DNA of 64,000 bases from Haematococcus lacustris (taxonomy: Eukaryota > Chlorophyta > Chlorophyceae > Chlamydomonadales > Haematococcaceae), in NCBI GenBank assembly GCA_030144725.1, contig JASKMD010000013.1, forward strand, positions 5,271,605-5,335,604. The letters are read 5' to 3'. The position numbers and the translations under genes were made by a program. Of the stretch, positions 1 through 12,895 are shown piece by piece (within the stretch, counting starts at the first letter, position 1; each line of letters begins with the position of its first letter). A model generated the notes under the pieces. It was given only the letters and a program-made list of their open reading frames with translations, had not been told where the DNA came from and made no database searches.

Positions 1-522
1 CCTGCCCGCCATCAGGCGCATGAGACTCCCATGCAGCCAATCACCATGATGCGCAACGCGCTGGGGCGGGAGGAGGGAGGCAGCGGCGTGGCACTGGACA
101 AGCAGGCGTACAACAAGTGAGCTGACCCAGGCCCCTCTTCTTCACCCTTGCTTGACCCGGGCACCTGACCCCCTCCTCCACCCAGATTGGCCTGGCCTGC
201 CCCTGTTGGGCCTGGGATGCCTCTATCGCGTGAGTGTGGATGACAACAGGCGAGAAATAGCTCCTACCCTACACTGAATTCCTGCACTCCTTGCCTGAGG
301 AGCCTCAACTTCTCCCTGACCCTGACCCCCCTGACCCTGACCCCTGACCCTGACCCGCTGACCCCTGACCCCACTGACCCCCCTGACCCGCTCACCCCTG
401 ACCCCCCTGACCTTGACCCCTGACCCTGACCCTGACCCCCCTGACCTTGACCCTGCAGGGCAGCCGCCTGGTGGGAGGATCACGCCACCATTGTGGAGGG
501 CGACACTCCTAACGGGGAGTAG
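1..522 (+). CDS. 3' end of an unrecognised protein-coding gene (partial)
   Basis: Two exons are visible: 1-116 (open at the window edge) and 459-522, joined across a GT-AG intron 117-458. The donor is AA|GTGAGC and the acceptor CCCTGCAG|G; the split codon AA|G restores lysine. The joined C-terminus reads through ALDKQAYN then KAAAWWEDHATIVEGDTPNGE-like residues to a TAG at 520-522. Both exons have coding-like composition and the frame closes exactly over the junction, so the model is sound although short. I do not recognise the family; the tail is hydrophilic and acidic with an aromatic WW pair. The upstream part lies outside the window. Confidence 0.7.
300..456 (+). repeat. CTGACCC-type heptamer minisatellite in intron
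   Basis: The second half of the intron is built almost only from CTGACCC/CTGACCCC units of slightly varying length, running up to the acceptor. Similar blocks recur in introns of the dynamin gene (about 19080-19340) and, as GGGTCAG, in pyridoxal reductase introns (56660-56880) and at 62399-62430. Confidence 0.85.
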
Positions 523-993
523 GCCGTCTGGCCACAGCCATGAGCGGGAGTGTGCAGGATGCGTGGAGCCTTGCAGGAGCAGCAGCAGCTCCATGTACTG
601 CAGCTGCCATGATGTACTGCAGCTCAGTAGTGGTGCCGACATCATGTCAGGCAGGGACTAAGTGCCCTTGGTGCCTAGAATGGTTGTTTGGTACCGCTGA
701 GGAAGGGTGTGGCGTCACAGGCAGCAAGGCTGGAGGTGGGGTAGGTTGGTACCGCTGTGGAAGCGTCGTCATAGGATGTCATAGGCAGTGGCAAATGTGG
801 GCTTTAGGTCGGTGGGCTTTAGGTCGGTGGTTAGTGGCTGTCGGCGACATGTCCGATATGTGCAAGGGGCTGTGGACAAGGGCAGCAGCGAGAGCGTGCA
901 ATTGGAGGCCGTGCAAGGGTACGTCGCCACTGGCACATAGGCTGGAGATGTGTAGTCCGGAACTTTAAGCACCCACAGTTGACTGGCACAATG
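523..993. other. 3' flank of the first gene, no gene seen
   Basis: This holds the presumed 3' UTR of the first gene and flanking sequence. There is a short direct repeat (GGGCTTTAGGTCGGT twice near 800-830) but no gene that I can support. Confidence 0.5.
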
Positions 994-3814
994 TCAGGTG
1001 TCCCAAACTAACAGGAACCCTTTAGTATAGGCTATACCTAGTAATCAAAAAGACGCCGCGGCTCATCCACGTGGCTTCTGCTCATGTGTCGCACGTCCCG
1101 CACAAACAACCCCGTCAGCTATGCAGTGCAATGTGTCTCAATCAATACAATATGACCGACCTGGCCGAATACCCTGCAAACAGCCAGAAACAATCGCTGA
1201 AGTAAAACGGTTTTACATGGCATCCCAAACCGATGTAACAGCGCCCCTCCGATACAACAGCACAGAAACACACAAGGCTGGAGCGATGCTTGACCCCTGC
1301 TGGTCGTGAAGCTGCATCCGTCACTGGTCGTGTTGCTACATCAGATGCTGGCCTTGCAGCTGCATCGGCTGTTCGGGCACACCAGCTCTGATGACGAGCA
1401 CCTTGCCATGCTTCCATGCTGCAATGTGCAGCCTTTGAAATGTGCAGCCTTGAAATCCTACCGTGCGCCATGTGTCTACCACCACCACCACCTCCCAATC
1501 TCTACACCCCCCCACACAACCCCACCATCACATCACCCCGCCCAGCCCGACGGCAACCATTAGGACTGTGCTTCAAGATGAGCACGCAACCGGCTGCGAC
1601 CCATTGCTTTGCGTCATGCAAGGACTGCTAGCTGCTGCCAGGGGGACTTGCTGAGGCTGGGACTGGGACTGGAACTGAGGGCTGGGAGGGGTTGGGAGGG
1701 GGTGGCGGGGGTGGGAGGGCAGTGAGCGGGCTGGAAGGGGTTGGGAGGGGGGGTGGGAGGGCGGGTCTGGGGTTGGGAGGGGGTAGGAGGAGGTAGGAAG
1801 GCTATGCCGGGCCTGGGAGGGGGTGGGGCTGCAAGGGGTTGAGAGGGGGTGTGAGGGGTGCGAGAGGGCAGGGTACGGGCGGTAGGAGTAGGCTAGTCGT
1901 TTCTGCAAGGCAAGTCATGTCGCGCCGAAGTCATTCCCAGCAGGCCTGATGGGTAAGTTGCCGTGCATTAGTCCCCCGCAACTGTGTCCTCAAGTAAGGA
2001 ACAGAGTACCTAATCGAAAGTCTGCAATGTCACAGTGGTCAGCTCACAACATGCCGATTTGTGCAAGGAGGTCTTTTTTCTGCGAGGCTGCCTAGAGAGA
2101 AACGCACCTCACTTCCCGCTGAATGCCAGGTGCAGTTCGCTCATTAATGCCGCTACTCACCGCTACAGTGAGCAGCTGAGGTGTGTCCGCAGTCGCTTCC
2201 GCCGGCATCGCCTCAAATGTAGGAACCAGCGCGCCGCTCGCCAGAAGATGCGCTCCGGCATCTGCATCTGGGCGTGGCTCTGGGTGTTCGAAGTCATGTT
2301 GACCGTGTTCGAAGTTATGATGGTTGGCAGGACGGCATTGCGGCAGTTGCTGACCTAGTCTACGGGATCGCTTGCGCTTTGCTGGGTTACGGTCAAGGCT
2401 CCTTTGCTCGACAGGGAGAAAGCAACCCATGTCCAGCTTCATGGCTGCGGCACACAAGCTCAGCGGGGAGCTCAGCGAGGTGCCTACAAGCTTACCATGT
2501 TCAACGCGGGGTTCAACGCAGTGAGAGGTCACATCTTTGCCATCTGCCCGTTCGAGGCGCAGTGGTGTGGGTGCCGCACATCCCACACTTAGCCGACGAG
2601 GTGGGTGCGACAGAACGCCTGGGGAAGGGGTCGGGCAAATTATCCCTCCCACTGTGTGGCAATTTGCAACCCCGCTGATTCAGCCGTGTGCGATATCTGA
2701 ACTGTGTCACCAAGTAAGGAACAGATTGACTAATTGAAGTCAGAGTTAGAGTAGTGGTCACCCCCGCCATTGGCCCCGCAATTCACTTTTTGGCACCGTC
2801 TTTGATCCGCTGCATGTAATTCTTCCACCATTGGGCTCTACATCTCACAGCGGTGTCGCTAGCAGGTTAGGCCCTCTTTTGTCGATTGTACTGCACTGTC
2901 TCGACGACATGATTAGCTTCGCAATGCCATTCTTTATTCTTTAATTATATGCGTGTCGCAACAGGAGAGATGAATTGGTGGCCGGAGGCATTTCAGCGCC
3001 GAGCAGCCTTTGCTGCCGTCGGACTGGCAAGTCGCGATTACTTCCCAGGCAAGCACGGGGTGCTGTTTCAGTGCGTTTTGCATACAATGTCAACACATGC
3101 AACCAAATCTGCTGACCTCCACAGGTGCTTGGCAGTTGTGAGGATCAGCATCAAACCCACAGCAGCCCAAGGGTCTTCCAAGCAGGAGTGCAGCAAGGGA
3201 ATCAGCTCTTGAAAATCGAGCAGCCATCCCGAGCCATCCCGACAACATATTGCCAAGTGTTGATGTAGCGCTGTCATAAGGCAGCTTACATTTGCATAGA
3301 GTCATGCCGCAACGTAAGTGAGGTAAGGGGTGCCAGCTGGCTGACTCGTGCGCATATTCATGAATTGTATGCTCCATGCACTGACATGCAAGCAGGCGTA
3401 CTGCACTTGTGCCGTTGGCTTACGGCGTGCGTAGAAGGGTTGGCAGCCTCGCCTTATGATGTGCGTGAGTCTTTTAGGAGCGGAAGGCACAGGTCAGGTT
3501 TGGGCGGGCGCCGATCTGAGCTAGTGTTTTGCGGCTGCTGGGTGCCGCATACGCCTGTTACACCCGACTACGTCAAAACTTTGTCACGAGCTACACGGAG
3601 ATTCGCGCCCCAGACCGTCTCACATTTGCGGGGCCAATGGCGGGGGTGACCTAGTACTCGCCCAACCATGGCCCTTCCACACCGCCTGCACCAATGAGAG
3701 ATGTGGTGTGCATGTGCCACTGGCTACTGCCAGTACGATGAATACCACCGATGACGGTGTACGTTGTAGTGAGTACTTGCATGAAGATTACCAACCCCTT
3801 CTTGGGAATGCCGG
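994..3814. mobile_element. Degenerate hAT-like DNA element, copy A
   Basis: The left end (994-) reads TCAGGTGTCCCAA and the right end, read from the other strand, CCGGCATTCCCAAG, an imperfect terminal inverted repeat. The flanking 8 bp are GCACAATG (986-993) and ACACGATG (3815-3822), matching 6 of 8 with only transitions, as expected for an old target duplication. Many blocks match copy B (13178-14244) in reverse order and orientation: 1035-1075 with 14150-14195, the purine minisatellite 1655-1880 with 13775-13995, 1985-2060 with 13595-13660, 2107-2215 with 13312-13420, and 3765-3814 with 13179-13230. Internal partial duplication is present (about 1985-2035 resembles 2700-2755). Reading frames inside are all short, so no transposase is encoded. 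The 8-bp duplication and CAGG-CCCAA termini suggest the hAT superfamily; the family name is inference. Confidence 0.75.
1655..1880. repeat. Purine-rich GGGAGGGG minisatellite inside element A
   Basis: Irregular TGGGAGGGGGT/GGGAGGGGTT units. Copy B carries the same kind of array, in opposite orientation, at the corresponding place. Confidence 0.8.
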
Positions 3815-5182
3815 ACACGATGCCAGGTCGATTCTAACTTTTACATCGCAAGATAGCGCTTGCTCAATTACTATGACTCGAACAGTCGAAGACAACACAA
3901 CACATCAGCTATCATCAAAAACATAGTAGCAACCAAACTGCGATTCTCAAGCAGCTGCAGCCAATCCACACTCGCACACAGCCTTGACCCCCGACTTCAC
4001 GTGGGCCAGATATCAGTGTCGTCGCTCACTCCCTAAATCAGGCCTCGCTCACAAACCACTCACCCCATTCACAACTGACCATACTCAGCTCTTCGCACCA
4101 TGCTGCCAGGACCCTACCGCGCAGCATGCTTGCAGTCAGTAGGTAGCTCATGGTGATTGAGACCCATTCCAGGAGCCAATAGAACTTAGGTTGAGCACGA
4201 CATGACGCCTACAAGCACTGGCACAGCTAAACCCTGCCCTCACACCCAGCAAGCTGCTGCCACCCCACTACTGCCACCACTTTTGCTACAATGCGCCACA
4301 CAAGGGCACTAGCACAGAGGCCTGCACACCTACAGTCATAAATAACGCTAGCACGACACATGCATGCTCATGAGCACCCATGCATACCCTCATGCACACC
4401 CATGCGCACTTGCACCAAACCATAAGGAGCACCGGCTGAGCAGTATGCGCATTACTGTGTAAACCGACCACAACCTTCCACCCCACACCTCACTACCAGC
4501 TCTCGTCACACAAACCTCTCAATCACTCACACCTTCCCTCCCTCCGGCCCAATGTCAGTGCCAGCGGTGGACATTGCTGCCCATGTAGCCTTGCACTGCA
4601 CTGCACTGTCAAACAAGCGTCCCACCAACAATTCCCAAAGGCAGGCAGTCCGTAATCCCTAAGCCTCCCTAACCAGTCTCCCTCACCACCACCCGCCTGC
4701 CTAGCCCCCTACCTCCCCACCCCTCCGCTCCCCTCCCTCAGCACCTCAGCATCCACACAACAGATCCCTGACTAGAGCACGGACGTGGGAGGGGTAGCTG
4801 CCATGCCAGCCACCAGCCTCCGTGGACCTTGACACCCGTGAGCGCTGGCTGCACAGCTCCTTGCTTACCCCACTCAGGGCAGTGAGGGGGCACACACCCC
4901 AGCCACCAGCAACTTCAACAGCAGGTCCAGCTGCACCTCACCCACAGGCACCAAGGTGGCAGCTGATTGCCTGACCTCCTAGCCACCCCCCTCCCAAACT
5001 CGGGTCAGGACTCCTGCTCCCGGATCAAAACATTGGCGATGCAGGTCAGCTGAGACTAAGACCACCAGCCACTGGAGCAGCAGGAGCCAGCCAAACCATC
5101 ACCAACATCAAAGGTAGAGGTGTTGAGGGGCAAGCAGACGGTGCAGGGGGTGGGCCCTACCCCTGTCTCCAGGTGGGCCTGT
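3815..5182. other. Intergenic, 3' flank of the PPR gene
   Basis: About 1.37 kb between element A and the stop codon of the PPR gene. It is rich in CA and C tracts (CTCATGCACACCCATG-like words near 4370-4400). No gene, RNA or element could be supported; the proximal part must contain the 3' UTR of the minus-strand PPR gene. Confidence 0.5.
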
Positions 5183-8100
5183 TCAGAACATGCCCACGCG
5201 CATCATCACCGACCCTGCTGCTGCAAACACTGCGGACAGGGCCGCTGCCGCCACCTGCTCCCGCTGCACCGCCTGCACCCCCATCTGACCCAGTGAGGCC
5301 ATCAGGCGCTGGGTCAGGGCGTTAGGCTGCAGGCCCTGCACAGCCAGCAGCGGAACGGGTGCGCATGGCATCAGTGCAGGAGGCAGGTAAGGCCAGGCAG
5401 CAAAACAGGTGCGCATGGCATCGGTGCAGGGGGCACATAGGGCCAGGCAGCGCAGCAGGCAGGCAGGTCCAGGCAGCAGAGCAGGCAGGGCCGGGCAGGG
5501 CAAGAGGTGGCTGCTGGTGAGGCTTGCAGCTGGATGTCAAAAATGGGAGGCAGAGCAGTGTGAGGGGAGGAGGGGAGGGAGAGCACAGGGAAACTGAGCA
5601 GAGCTGGCTAAGGCAGGGTATGATGGGGAGGAGGGGTGGAGCAGCGTAGGCACAAACAGATACACACATTTTATTGACAACCAGTTGTGATAGCAATGGA
5701 TGGTTGGGTTTGATGATGAGCGTGGAAAGAGGAGGGGATGTGAAGGGAGGGTTAGGGTTTGCAGCCTGACCTCTCTCTTCATAGCCTGCAGCAGCTCCAG
5801 CCCAGCCTGCGTCTCCCCGCCCCTCTCACACGCCGCAAGCAGCGTGTTGTACACCGCCAGCGTGGCAGCCACCCCCTCCCGGGCCATGCGCTGCCTGAGC
5901 CTGAGCGCCGCCTGGGTGTCCCCGGCCAGGCTGTGGGCCGTGATGAGGGCGCAGTAGCAGTGCTCGCAGGGCCGCTGGCCTAGGGCAGGGAGCAGCTGCA
6001 GCATGGCCTCCACCTGCAGGGGTGCAGGGGTAAGGGGAGGGGTGAGGGAGGGGGTGAGGGGGTGTGTGCTTGCGTGAGTGCGTGCGTGAGTGCGTGAGAG
6101 ACTGGTGAGGGGCTGGGCTGGGCATGGTGGCAGCAGAGCACAGCAGGTGGAGGTTGAGGGTAGCTTGGGGCAGGGGGCAGCTGGCTACCTAGAAGGCCAC
6201 CTAGCGGCAGGCAGCTAGCTAGCTAGCGGCAGGCGGGCGGGCAGGCGGGCGGGCAGGCAGGCAGGCAGTACCGGCTCACCTGCATCGGCCTTCCCGCCAA
6301 GCCATACCCCGCCGCCATCGTCTTGATAGTCACAGGGTCTTTAGCAGGCATCATGGCCAGCAGCTGTTCGGCAACTTCCATGCGCCCTGCTCTAGCAGCT
6401 GCTGATATGGCGGTGTTGAACATCACGGTGCTGGGTGTGACGCCCAGGGCCCGTGCCCGGTCCAACACCCCTGCAGCCTCCTGCCACTTGCCCGCCCTTT
6501 CGTATGCCAGCATCACCGCACCACACACCACCTCGTTCACCAGAGGAGGACAGGAGGGCGGGCAGGCAGGGGAGGGCAAAGGGAAGGGTTTAGAGGGTAG
6601 GGAAGCAGGAGCAACAGCGGCCATTGACCCTCCTGCTGCTGCTGCTGATGTGTTTGATTTTGATGCTGAGCTGCTGGGGTCATGGCTGAAGAGGCTGAAA
6701 GAGGGCAAAGGGGCCGGGCGGGCAGGTGGGGTGGCACTGGCTGTAAGGCGGCGGGGTGACAGGTGTCTAGGTGCTGGAGGGTTAGGAGTGGAGTGGGGGT
6801 TTAGGGGGGTGAGGGGTGCCTGGTCAGCGACGGGGTCAAAGGATAGGGAGGCGGGCAGCAGCAGGGGTGGGGGGGGAGGAGGGAGGGAGATGGTGGTGGC
6901 GGTGGTGACAGCAGCAGGGGGGCCAGGTGCGGGGGAAGGTGTAGCAGGGACCTGCGGAGTCCAGCTGGTGGGGCCACAGCTCCAGTCCACCTCCCCCTGA
7001 TGCTGCTGCGGCGGCTGCCACGGGGAAAGAGGTGGGAGGGCAGGGACGGGGGAGGGGGAGACAGGAGTGGAAAAGCTGGCAAGGGTGGGTGTAAGGCTGG
7101 TGAGGCCCGTTGACGCGGCAAGGGGGTGTGAGGGAGTGTGTGTGGGCAGGGGGTGGGCAGCAGGGAGCGCAGGGCAAGCAGGGCCAGGGGCGGCAAGGAA
7201 GGGCGCCTGCTTGTGCAGTTCCAAGTCCAGGCCATGGAGCTGGGAGGGGTGCAGCCAGGTACTGCTGCCTGACTCCTCATCACCAGCCTGCGCTGCAGTC
7301 AGGCTGCGCTGCTGCTTGCCCTGCATGGACTGCCCCTGCTGCTCCCGGGCCTGCCCCTGCTGCTGGTCTCGCCCCTGCTGCTGGTCTGACCTCACTGAGT
7401 CAGTGTGGCCCAAGCTGTGGGTGAGGCCTGCTGCTGCCCCTGAGCCCTGGTAGCTGGCATGGCCCAGGCTTTGCTGAGGGTGGGACAGGTGGGAGGCCTG
7501 GGTGGGTGGGTGGGTAGAAAGCGAGGGAGGGGGAGGGGTGAGGGGGAGGGAGGGAGGGGGAGGGGTGAGGGTGAGGGAGACAGGGGGTGGTGAGGGAGCG
7601 GGCAACCCCTGCTCCGCCCTGAGAGCTACTTCTATCAAGCGGGGCTGCAGGTGAGGAGCCAGTGGTAGGACTGAAGCCTTGGCGGTGGTAGGCTGGGCTG
7701 TGCTGCCTGACTGCCCTGCCCCTGCCTCCACATCCCTCTCTGACCCAGCCCAGCCGCCCTTGACCCTGGCTGCTGGAGCACTGCCACTGACGAGGCCTGT
7801 GACAGGAGTGGTAGCCACAGCTGCCGGCAGCCCCAGCCCCAGCTGGCCCTGCTGGCCCTCATGCCCCTGCTGACCGGCCTGCAGCCCCAGCTGGCCCTGC
7901 TGCCCCTGCTGCCCCTGCTGACTGGCCTGCAGCCCCAGCCCCAGCTGGCCCTGCTGCCCCTGCTGGCCAGCCTTCTGAACCTGGGCTTGGTGCTCCTCCA
8001 GCAGGCCAAACAGAGTCTCTGCCATCTCCCACTGCCCCGCCTCGCCTAAGTACTTCAACAGGGTGGAGTAGGTGTAGGCGTTTGGGGCCACCGCCCCGTA

Positions 8101-11100
8101 CTCTGGCTGCTGCATGAGGAACAGCAGCTGGACAGCCCGCAGCCAGCGCTGGGCACTGCCCATGGCTGACAGCAGGGCGGTGTAGGTGCGCACCTGGGAG
8201 CAGTGGAGGCAGGCCAGGGGCCAGGGGTCAGGGGGGAGGGAAGGAAGCAGCAGGGGGACACAAGCAGGGGCTGGGGCCAAGTAGGGAGCTATGGAGCTAG
8301 CAGCAGGGGGGTGGGGGGTGGGTATGTGCAGCTGTCAGCTGCAGCCTCAGTCAATGCCAGCATCAGCCTTCTCTATTAAACTTGCAAAGGGTGAGCTGCA
8401 AGTACCCTGGGCTAGCACCTTCTTGCCAGCACCTCCTTACCAGCACATAACAGCAGCCCTGGGCCCTGCTTCAGCACAAGTGCAGCACTCACATTGGGCT
8501 TCAGGCCAATGTCCAGCATCCAGTGCACGACCGCCTCCGCCTTGTCGGCTTGAGCGGCGGCTGCCAGCGCCGACACCAGCGCGGTGCAGGACACGACGTC
8601 GGGCCGGATGCCGCCCGCTCGCGTCATGCTGTCGAACAAGCGCACAGCGCGTTGCCAGTCGGCCCCCGCAGCGCAGGCTGAGATGGCGGCAGCGAAAGCA
8701 TGCGCTGCAAATTGCGCAACGCGTCACAGCAGACCGCGCCTGGGTCACACTGGCTCACAAAATGGTGCTCACAAAAAGGGAACCACCTCTCCTGTACTCA
8801 GTCAGTGTTGATTGACAAGGGATGCACCGAAGGCACGTGCGTCAGTCCGCCAGACACGCATCAGTCATGTACGGAAGGCAGACGCTCTGATCAGCCGGCT
8901 AGGCTCGCAAACATACCAACTAGCCCCCTCAACCCACTCTTTGCCAAGGACGGCCATGCCCATCTGGCATGGTTTTGTGTCAAAATCACCCCCACCCTGC
9001 TCCCCCACCCAGCTGGCTACCTGGTAACCTTCATCTGACCATCTCTTTCCCTCCCCTGTATGCCACAGCCACACCCCCACCACCCCACCCTGTCATGCAC
9101 CTCCCCCACCCAGCTGGCCCTAGCACCCCATACCTGTCGGGGGGCAGCCAGCTGCCTGCATGTCCTCCCAGATGCCCAGCGCCTGGCGCCAGGCCCCGCC
9201 CTCCGTGGCTGCCCTCATTGCAGCGGTGTAGACATGCACGGTGGGAGCCATGGGGGAGTTGGGGGGGGCGGCACGCATCTGCGGTGTGAGGGGGACACCA
9301 GGGGAGAGCAGCAGTGGCCAGGGGGGTGGGGTAGGGGGCCAGGCATGCAAGCATGCTGCTCATCAGGCAGCCGGAGCTGCAAGGGGTGGGGTCAGGTGCA
9401 GGTCAGGGTCAGGGGTCAGGGCCAGACACAGGCTGTGTACTGCGGCCAGTCTTGGTCCAGCACAGCTCAGGCCAGCTGCCTCAGCTATCGAGGGAGCTGA
9501 CACCAAGTCACACATGCCTCACTCCATCCTAATCAGCTGGTTGCAGTGGCTGTACGGGTAAGCAGGTGGCTAGGGCTCAACCCTTACACATTGCTCTTGG
9601 TCACAAGTGGAGCAGCTGGAGCAGGAGGTGGAGGTGGATCAAGTACAAAAGCGGGGCATGTGTCAGAATCAGAGCTGGCTGTGTTCACCTTGTTCACCTA
9701 TTTTGCCATGGTTGACAACCAGAACATAAAAATATGTAAGTAGTTATGAACCAGGGTACAAAAAACTTGTTTTCTGACGGTCTCCTAGGTGCCCCAGCAG
9801 TCAGTCCAGGCTGGTGGCTAAGCAGTGGGAACAAGCCCAGCGCCAGCATCAAGTGAGCCTGCTGCCAGGCAAGGCGTTGCTGCAAGCACCCTCACCTGAG
9901 CATACATGTGCAGGGCCTGGTCTGTTGCCCCCATCTTGGCCGCCGCCTCTATGTAAGTCATGCACAGCCGGCAGTCAGGGACGAGGCGGGCCGCCTGCAC
10001 ATCCTTCCACACCTGGGGTGGATGACAGCAGCCAGCGGCACCCAGTCAGGGGGCAGGGCCAGGGTAGGCGGCAGGGCCAGCAGTCAGGGGCAGGGCCAGG
10101 GGGAGGCAGCAAGGTCAGGGGCAGGGCCAGGGGCAGGGGCAGCAGGGTCAGGTGCAGGGGAAGGCAGCAAGGGCTGGGGCATGGGCAGGGGAAGCCAACG
10201 TGGATAGGCAGGGCTTGACCCCACCAGCTCTCTGCCCTCCTGCCCTCCTTTGCCTTACCTGCATGGCCCGGTCCGTCATCCCTGCCCCCAGCGCTGCCCT
10301 CATGGCTGCCGTGTAGGTGTAGGCTGTGGGCTGAAGCTGCGCCCCGCCTGCTGCCTGGGGGGCGCGCATCCACTCGTACACGCTGAGGGCTGCCACCGCG
10401 TCCCCGTGGTCAGCACACACCCTGATGAGCTGCAGGCAGAGGGGCAGGGGCAGGGGCAGGGGCAGGGCCGAGGCCGCCGTGGTACCTGGGAGACCTGAGG
10501 AAACCGGATGCATCCGGCCAAGAGGGGAGGGGAGGCAGCAGCCCCAGATGGCGTGGTACCTAGATGATACATCCGGCCAAGACGGGAAAGGGGGAGGGGA
10601 GGTATTGCCCAAGACGGAGCCACGGTGGCTTGATAGGCTTGAGGGGGGGAATCCGGCCAAGAGGGGGAAGGGGGAAACGGGGGAAACGGGAGAAAGCGAG
10701 AGGGGAGGGGATCAAGGGGACAAGGTGTCTGAGTAGGGCTCAACATAAAGGGGGAGGGAGGAATGTAGGAGGGTGTGAAAGAACAACTCCATGGCACAGG
10801 GGAGGTGACGTGGGTGATGGTAAGACATAGCAGGGCAAGTTCATGCTTCCCAGCACCTACCATGACTGGGCCCCCCTTGGCACCAGTGGCACCCCCAGTG
10901 GCATCCCCCTGCACAAGCAGTGCTCCAACCGCCCAACTGCCTGGCCTGCCACCTACCGTGGTGCACAGCCTGTCGTCCAGGGTGTGTCCACAGCCCTTGA
11001 GCCACTCATACAGCAGCAGCACACGGCGCCAGGTGCCCCGGTGCCTGCAGCCAAGATGCCCAGGCAGGCAGCAGCAGCCACCCTGATGATCTGGGTCCAG

Positions 11101-12248
11101 CTCGTCTGATCCCATCTGGGGACCCCACACATCACACATCACACCACACATAACCCGACCCTGACCCTACCAGGCACCCTCCCAGGAGAGGCAAGCAGCA
11201 GCAAGCTACCTGATCAAGTCATCATCAGCCCCCAGGCAAGGCCCCACCCAACCTCATCATACACTACAGCAGTGAGCCAGGCAGCTTCCAAGCCAAGCCG
11301 CGTTGGCCTCTGTGCCTGCACCCTGAGCCGCTGCAGCCCACACAACCACCTGCTGGCACCCCTGTCAAAGCCCTACCTCGTGAACCAAGGATCTGAAACT
11401 ACCTCTATGTGCAAGCGCAGCCACACCATTATGCCAACATCTCATCCTCAGGCAATCTTCCTCCCCCTCCTGGTCCCCCCTCTCTCATCCTCAGCCCACT
11501 TGACCACTCCTTGGGCCCCACCTGCTAAGAGTGGTCACCAGCTTGTCCAGCTTGCTGTTGTCCAGCTGCCCGGCCTCCACTGCACCTGGCACTGGCAGGG
11601 ACACAGGCTGCTCGGGGTCAGCCAGGCTCAGCAGCTCCACCGGCAGCCCTGCCAGCTGCTGCTGAGCTGGCTGCTTGCCGGGGTGCAGGCGGATGCTGCT
11701 GGAGGATGCAGGGGATGGCAGACTTGAAGGGGCTGGCTGGGCATGCGCGCTGAGCGGGGACTGAGAAACGAGCAGGGCAGCTGAGGGTACATTCGACAAA
11801 TGCAGCGGCAGCGTGTGGCTGAAGATGTCAGTGCCAGGAAGGTGGGGGTAGCCCTGCGATGAAGCAGGGCATGACAGGGGCGCAAGCAGGCTAATAAAAT
11901 GCCAACCCCCTCCAGCTACGCACTCATCCCTGCTGTGCTGCAGCAGCTTGTGTAAAAGCACGCGCTATTGTGCGCATGTGGACTGACTTGTAGGCTGCGG
12001 TCCAGCGCCTTCTGTGCAGGTTCGGCTGTTAGCGATGTGGCCGTTGCGGACGTGGAGACGTTCTTCCGACCATTGCGTGGGTGCGTGTGGCCGCGCTGTG
12101 GGGCAGCTGAAAACAGCTGTGGCTGCGGCTGCTGCTGCCTCTGGTTCGATTGCTGGACCGTCGATTGGCGTGTGGACACCCGTGTAGAAACCCCGTGAGC
12201 CACGGACCCAGAGCCACCACCAGACACTATGTTTACAGGGAGCCTCAT
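5183..12248 (-). CDS. Large pentatricopeptide repeat (PPR) protein, MRL1-like?
   Basis: Ten exons on the minus strand close in frame: 12248-11988, 11853-11522, 11044-10957, 10429-10259, 10012-9896, 9278-9134, 8704-8493, 8193-6280, 6013-5771 and 5335-5183 (stop TGA). The predicted product is 1211 residues. PPR-type helical pairs run through exons 4-9, with signatures such as PTAYTYTAAMRAAL, TVHVYTAAMRAATEG, DVVSCTALVSALAAA, VRTYTALLSAMGSAQ, NAYTYSTLLKYLGEAG, TVMFNTAISAAARAG and LAVYNTLLAACERGG. PPR proteins bind organellar RNA and act in its stability, cleavage or translation. Exon 8 (638 codons) carries a ~400-residue insertion of Q/G- then P/S-rich sequence between two PPR blocks, typical of volvocalean proteins. 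The N-terminus (MRLPVNIVSGGG) is low complexity, so organelle targeting is likely but not clear. The length and tandem PPRs with a C-terminal extension recall the rbcL mRNA factor MRL1; that name is a guess. Exon 1 is the least certain. Confidence 0.9.
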
Positions 12249-12895
12249 TTAGTTCCTCGCCTTGTTGCGGCACACAACTATTTGTGGCGCGGCAACTCAA
12301 GGAGACGGGGATTCTCGGTAACTGCGGACACGAAGCTACTCGCACCTCAGCCACAAACGCAATTGCACAACCAGCTTCGACAGTGCGCTTTTGCGATGGT
12401 CACACCATTTATTATTTCTCTCGTTGCTCCACCTACCTGGGGCCTCTGGGTTACGTTGACGGTATGTTCGATCTAGATGCTTCATCATCGTCTCGATCGG
12501 CTGCTTGTTCTTGCTTTCTCTTGTATAAAAAGGTGGTTTCACACCCAACCCATGTGACAACCATAGCACAGCCGGGTGCAATTGCATATCTATCGCCTTT
12601 GGCCCCTTTCTAGCCCCTTGTATGATCTGAGCAGGCCGTGCCCCCGGCAGAAGCTGCACTCTACAAGGGCACACACAACTCAACATGGTACACCTTGATG
12701 CATGCTTCCTCTCCCTCCACATCATGGTAACCAGACATGCGCAGCACTAGCACGCACTTGCACTTGGGAAGGTGGCGGTGAAGGTATTCATGCGGTGCAA
12801 GGCATACACATCGTCCAGACCAAACACCATGTCATGCAGGAACATAACCTACAGTTGCGCCCTGTCAACTGTTATTGATTAACGTCGACGAGTGC
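12249..12895. other. 5' flank of the PPR gene, no further gene
   Basis: Upstream region of the minus-strand PPR gene up to the Fanzor remnant. A short minus-strand open stretch near 12660-12860 has some coding-like words but changes frame, so it is not called. Confidence 0.4.

Noticed and set aside
6223..8280. The whole 685-codon open frame as one protein
   Set aside because: Both ends run into introns (acceptor before 8193, donor after 6280); only the inner part is exon 8 of the PPR gene.
12660..12860. Minus-strand coding-like words (VFGLDDVYALHRMNTF, then LRMSGYHDVEGEE)
   Set aside because: The two stretches lie in different frames without a plausible intron and match no family I know.
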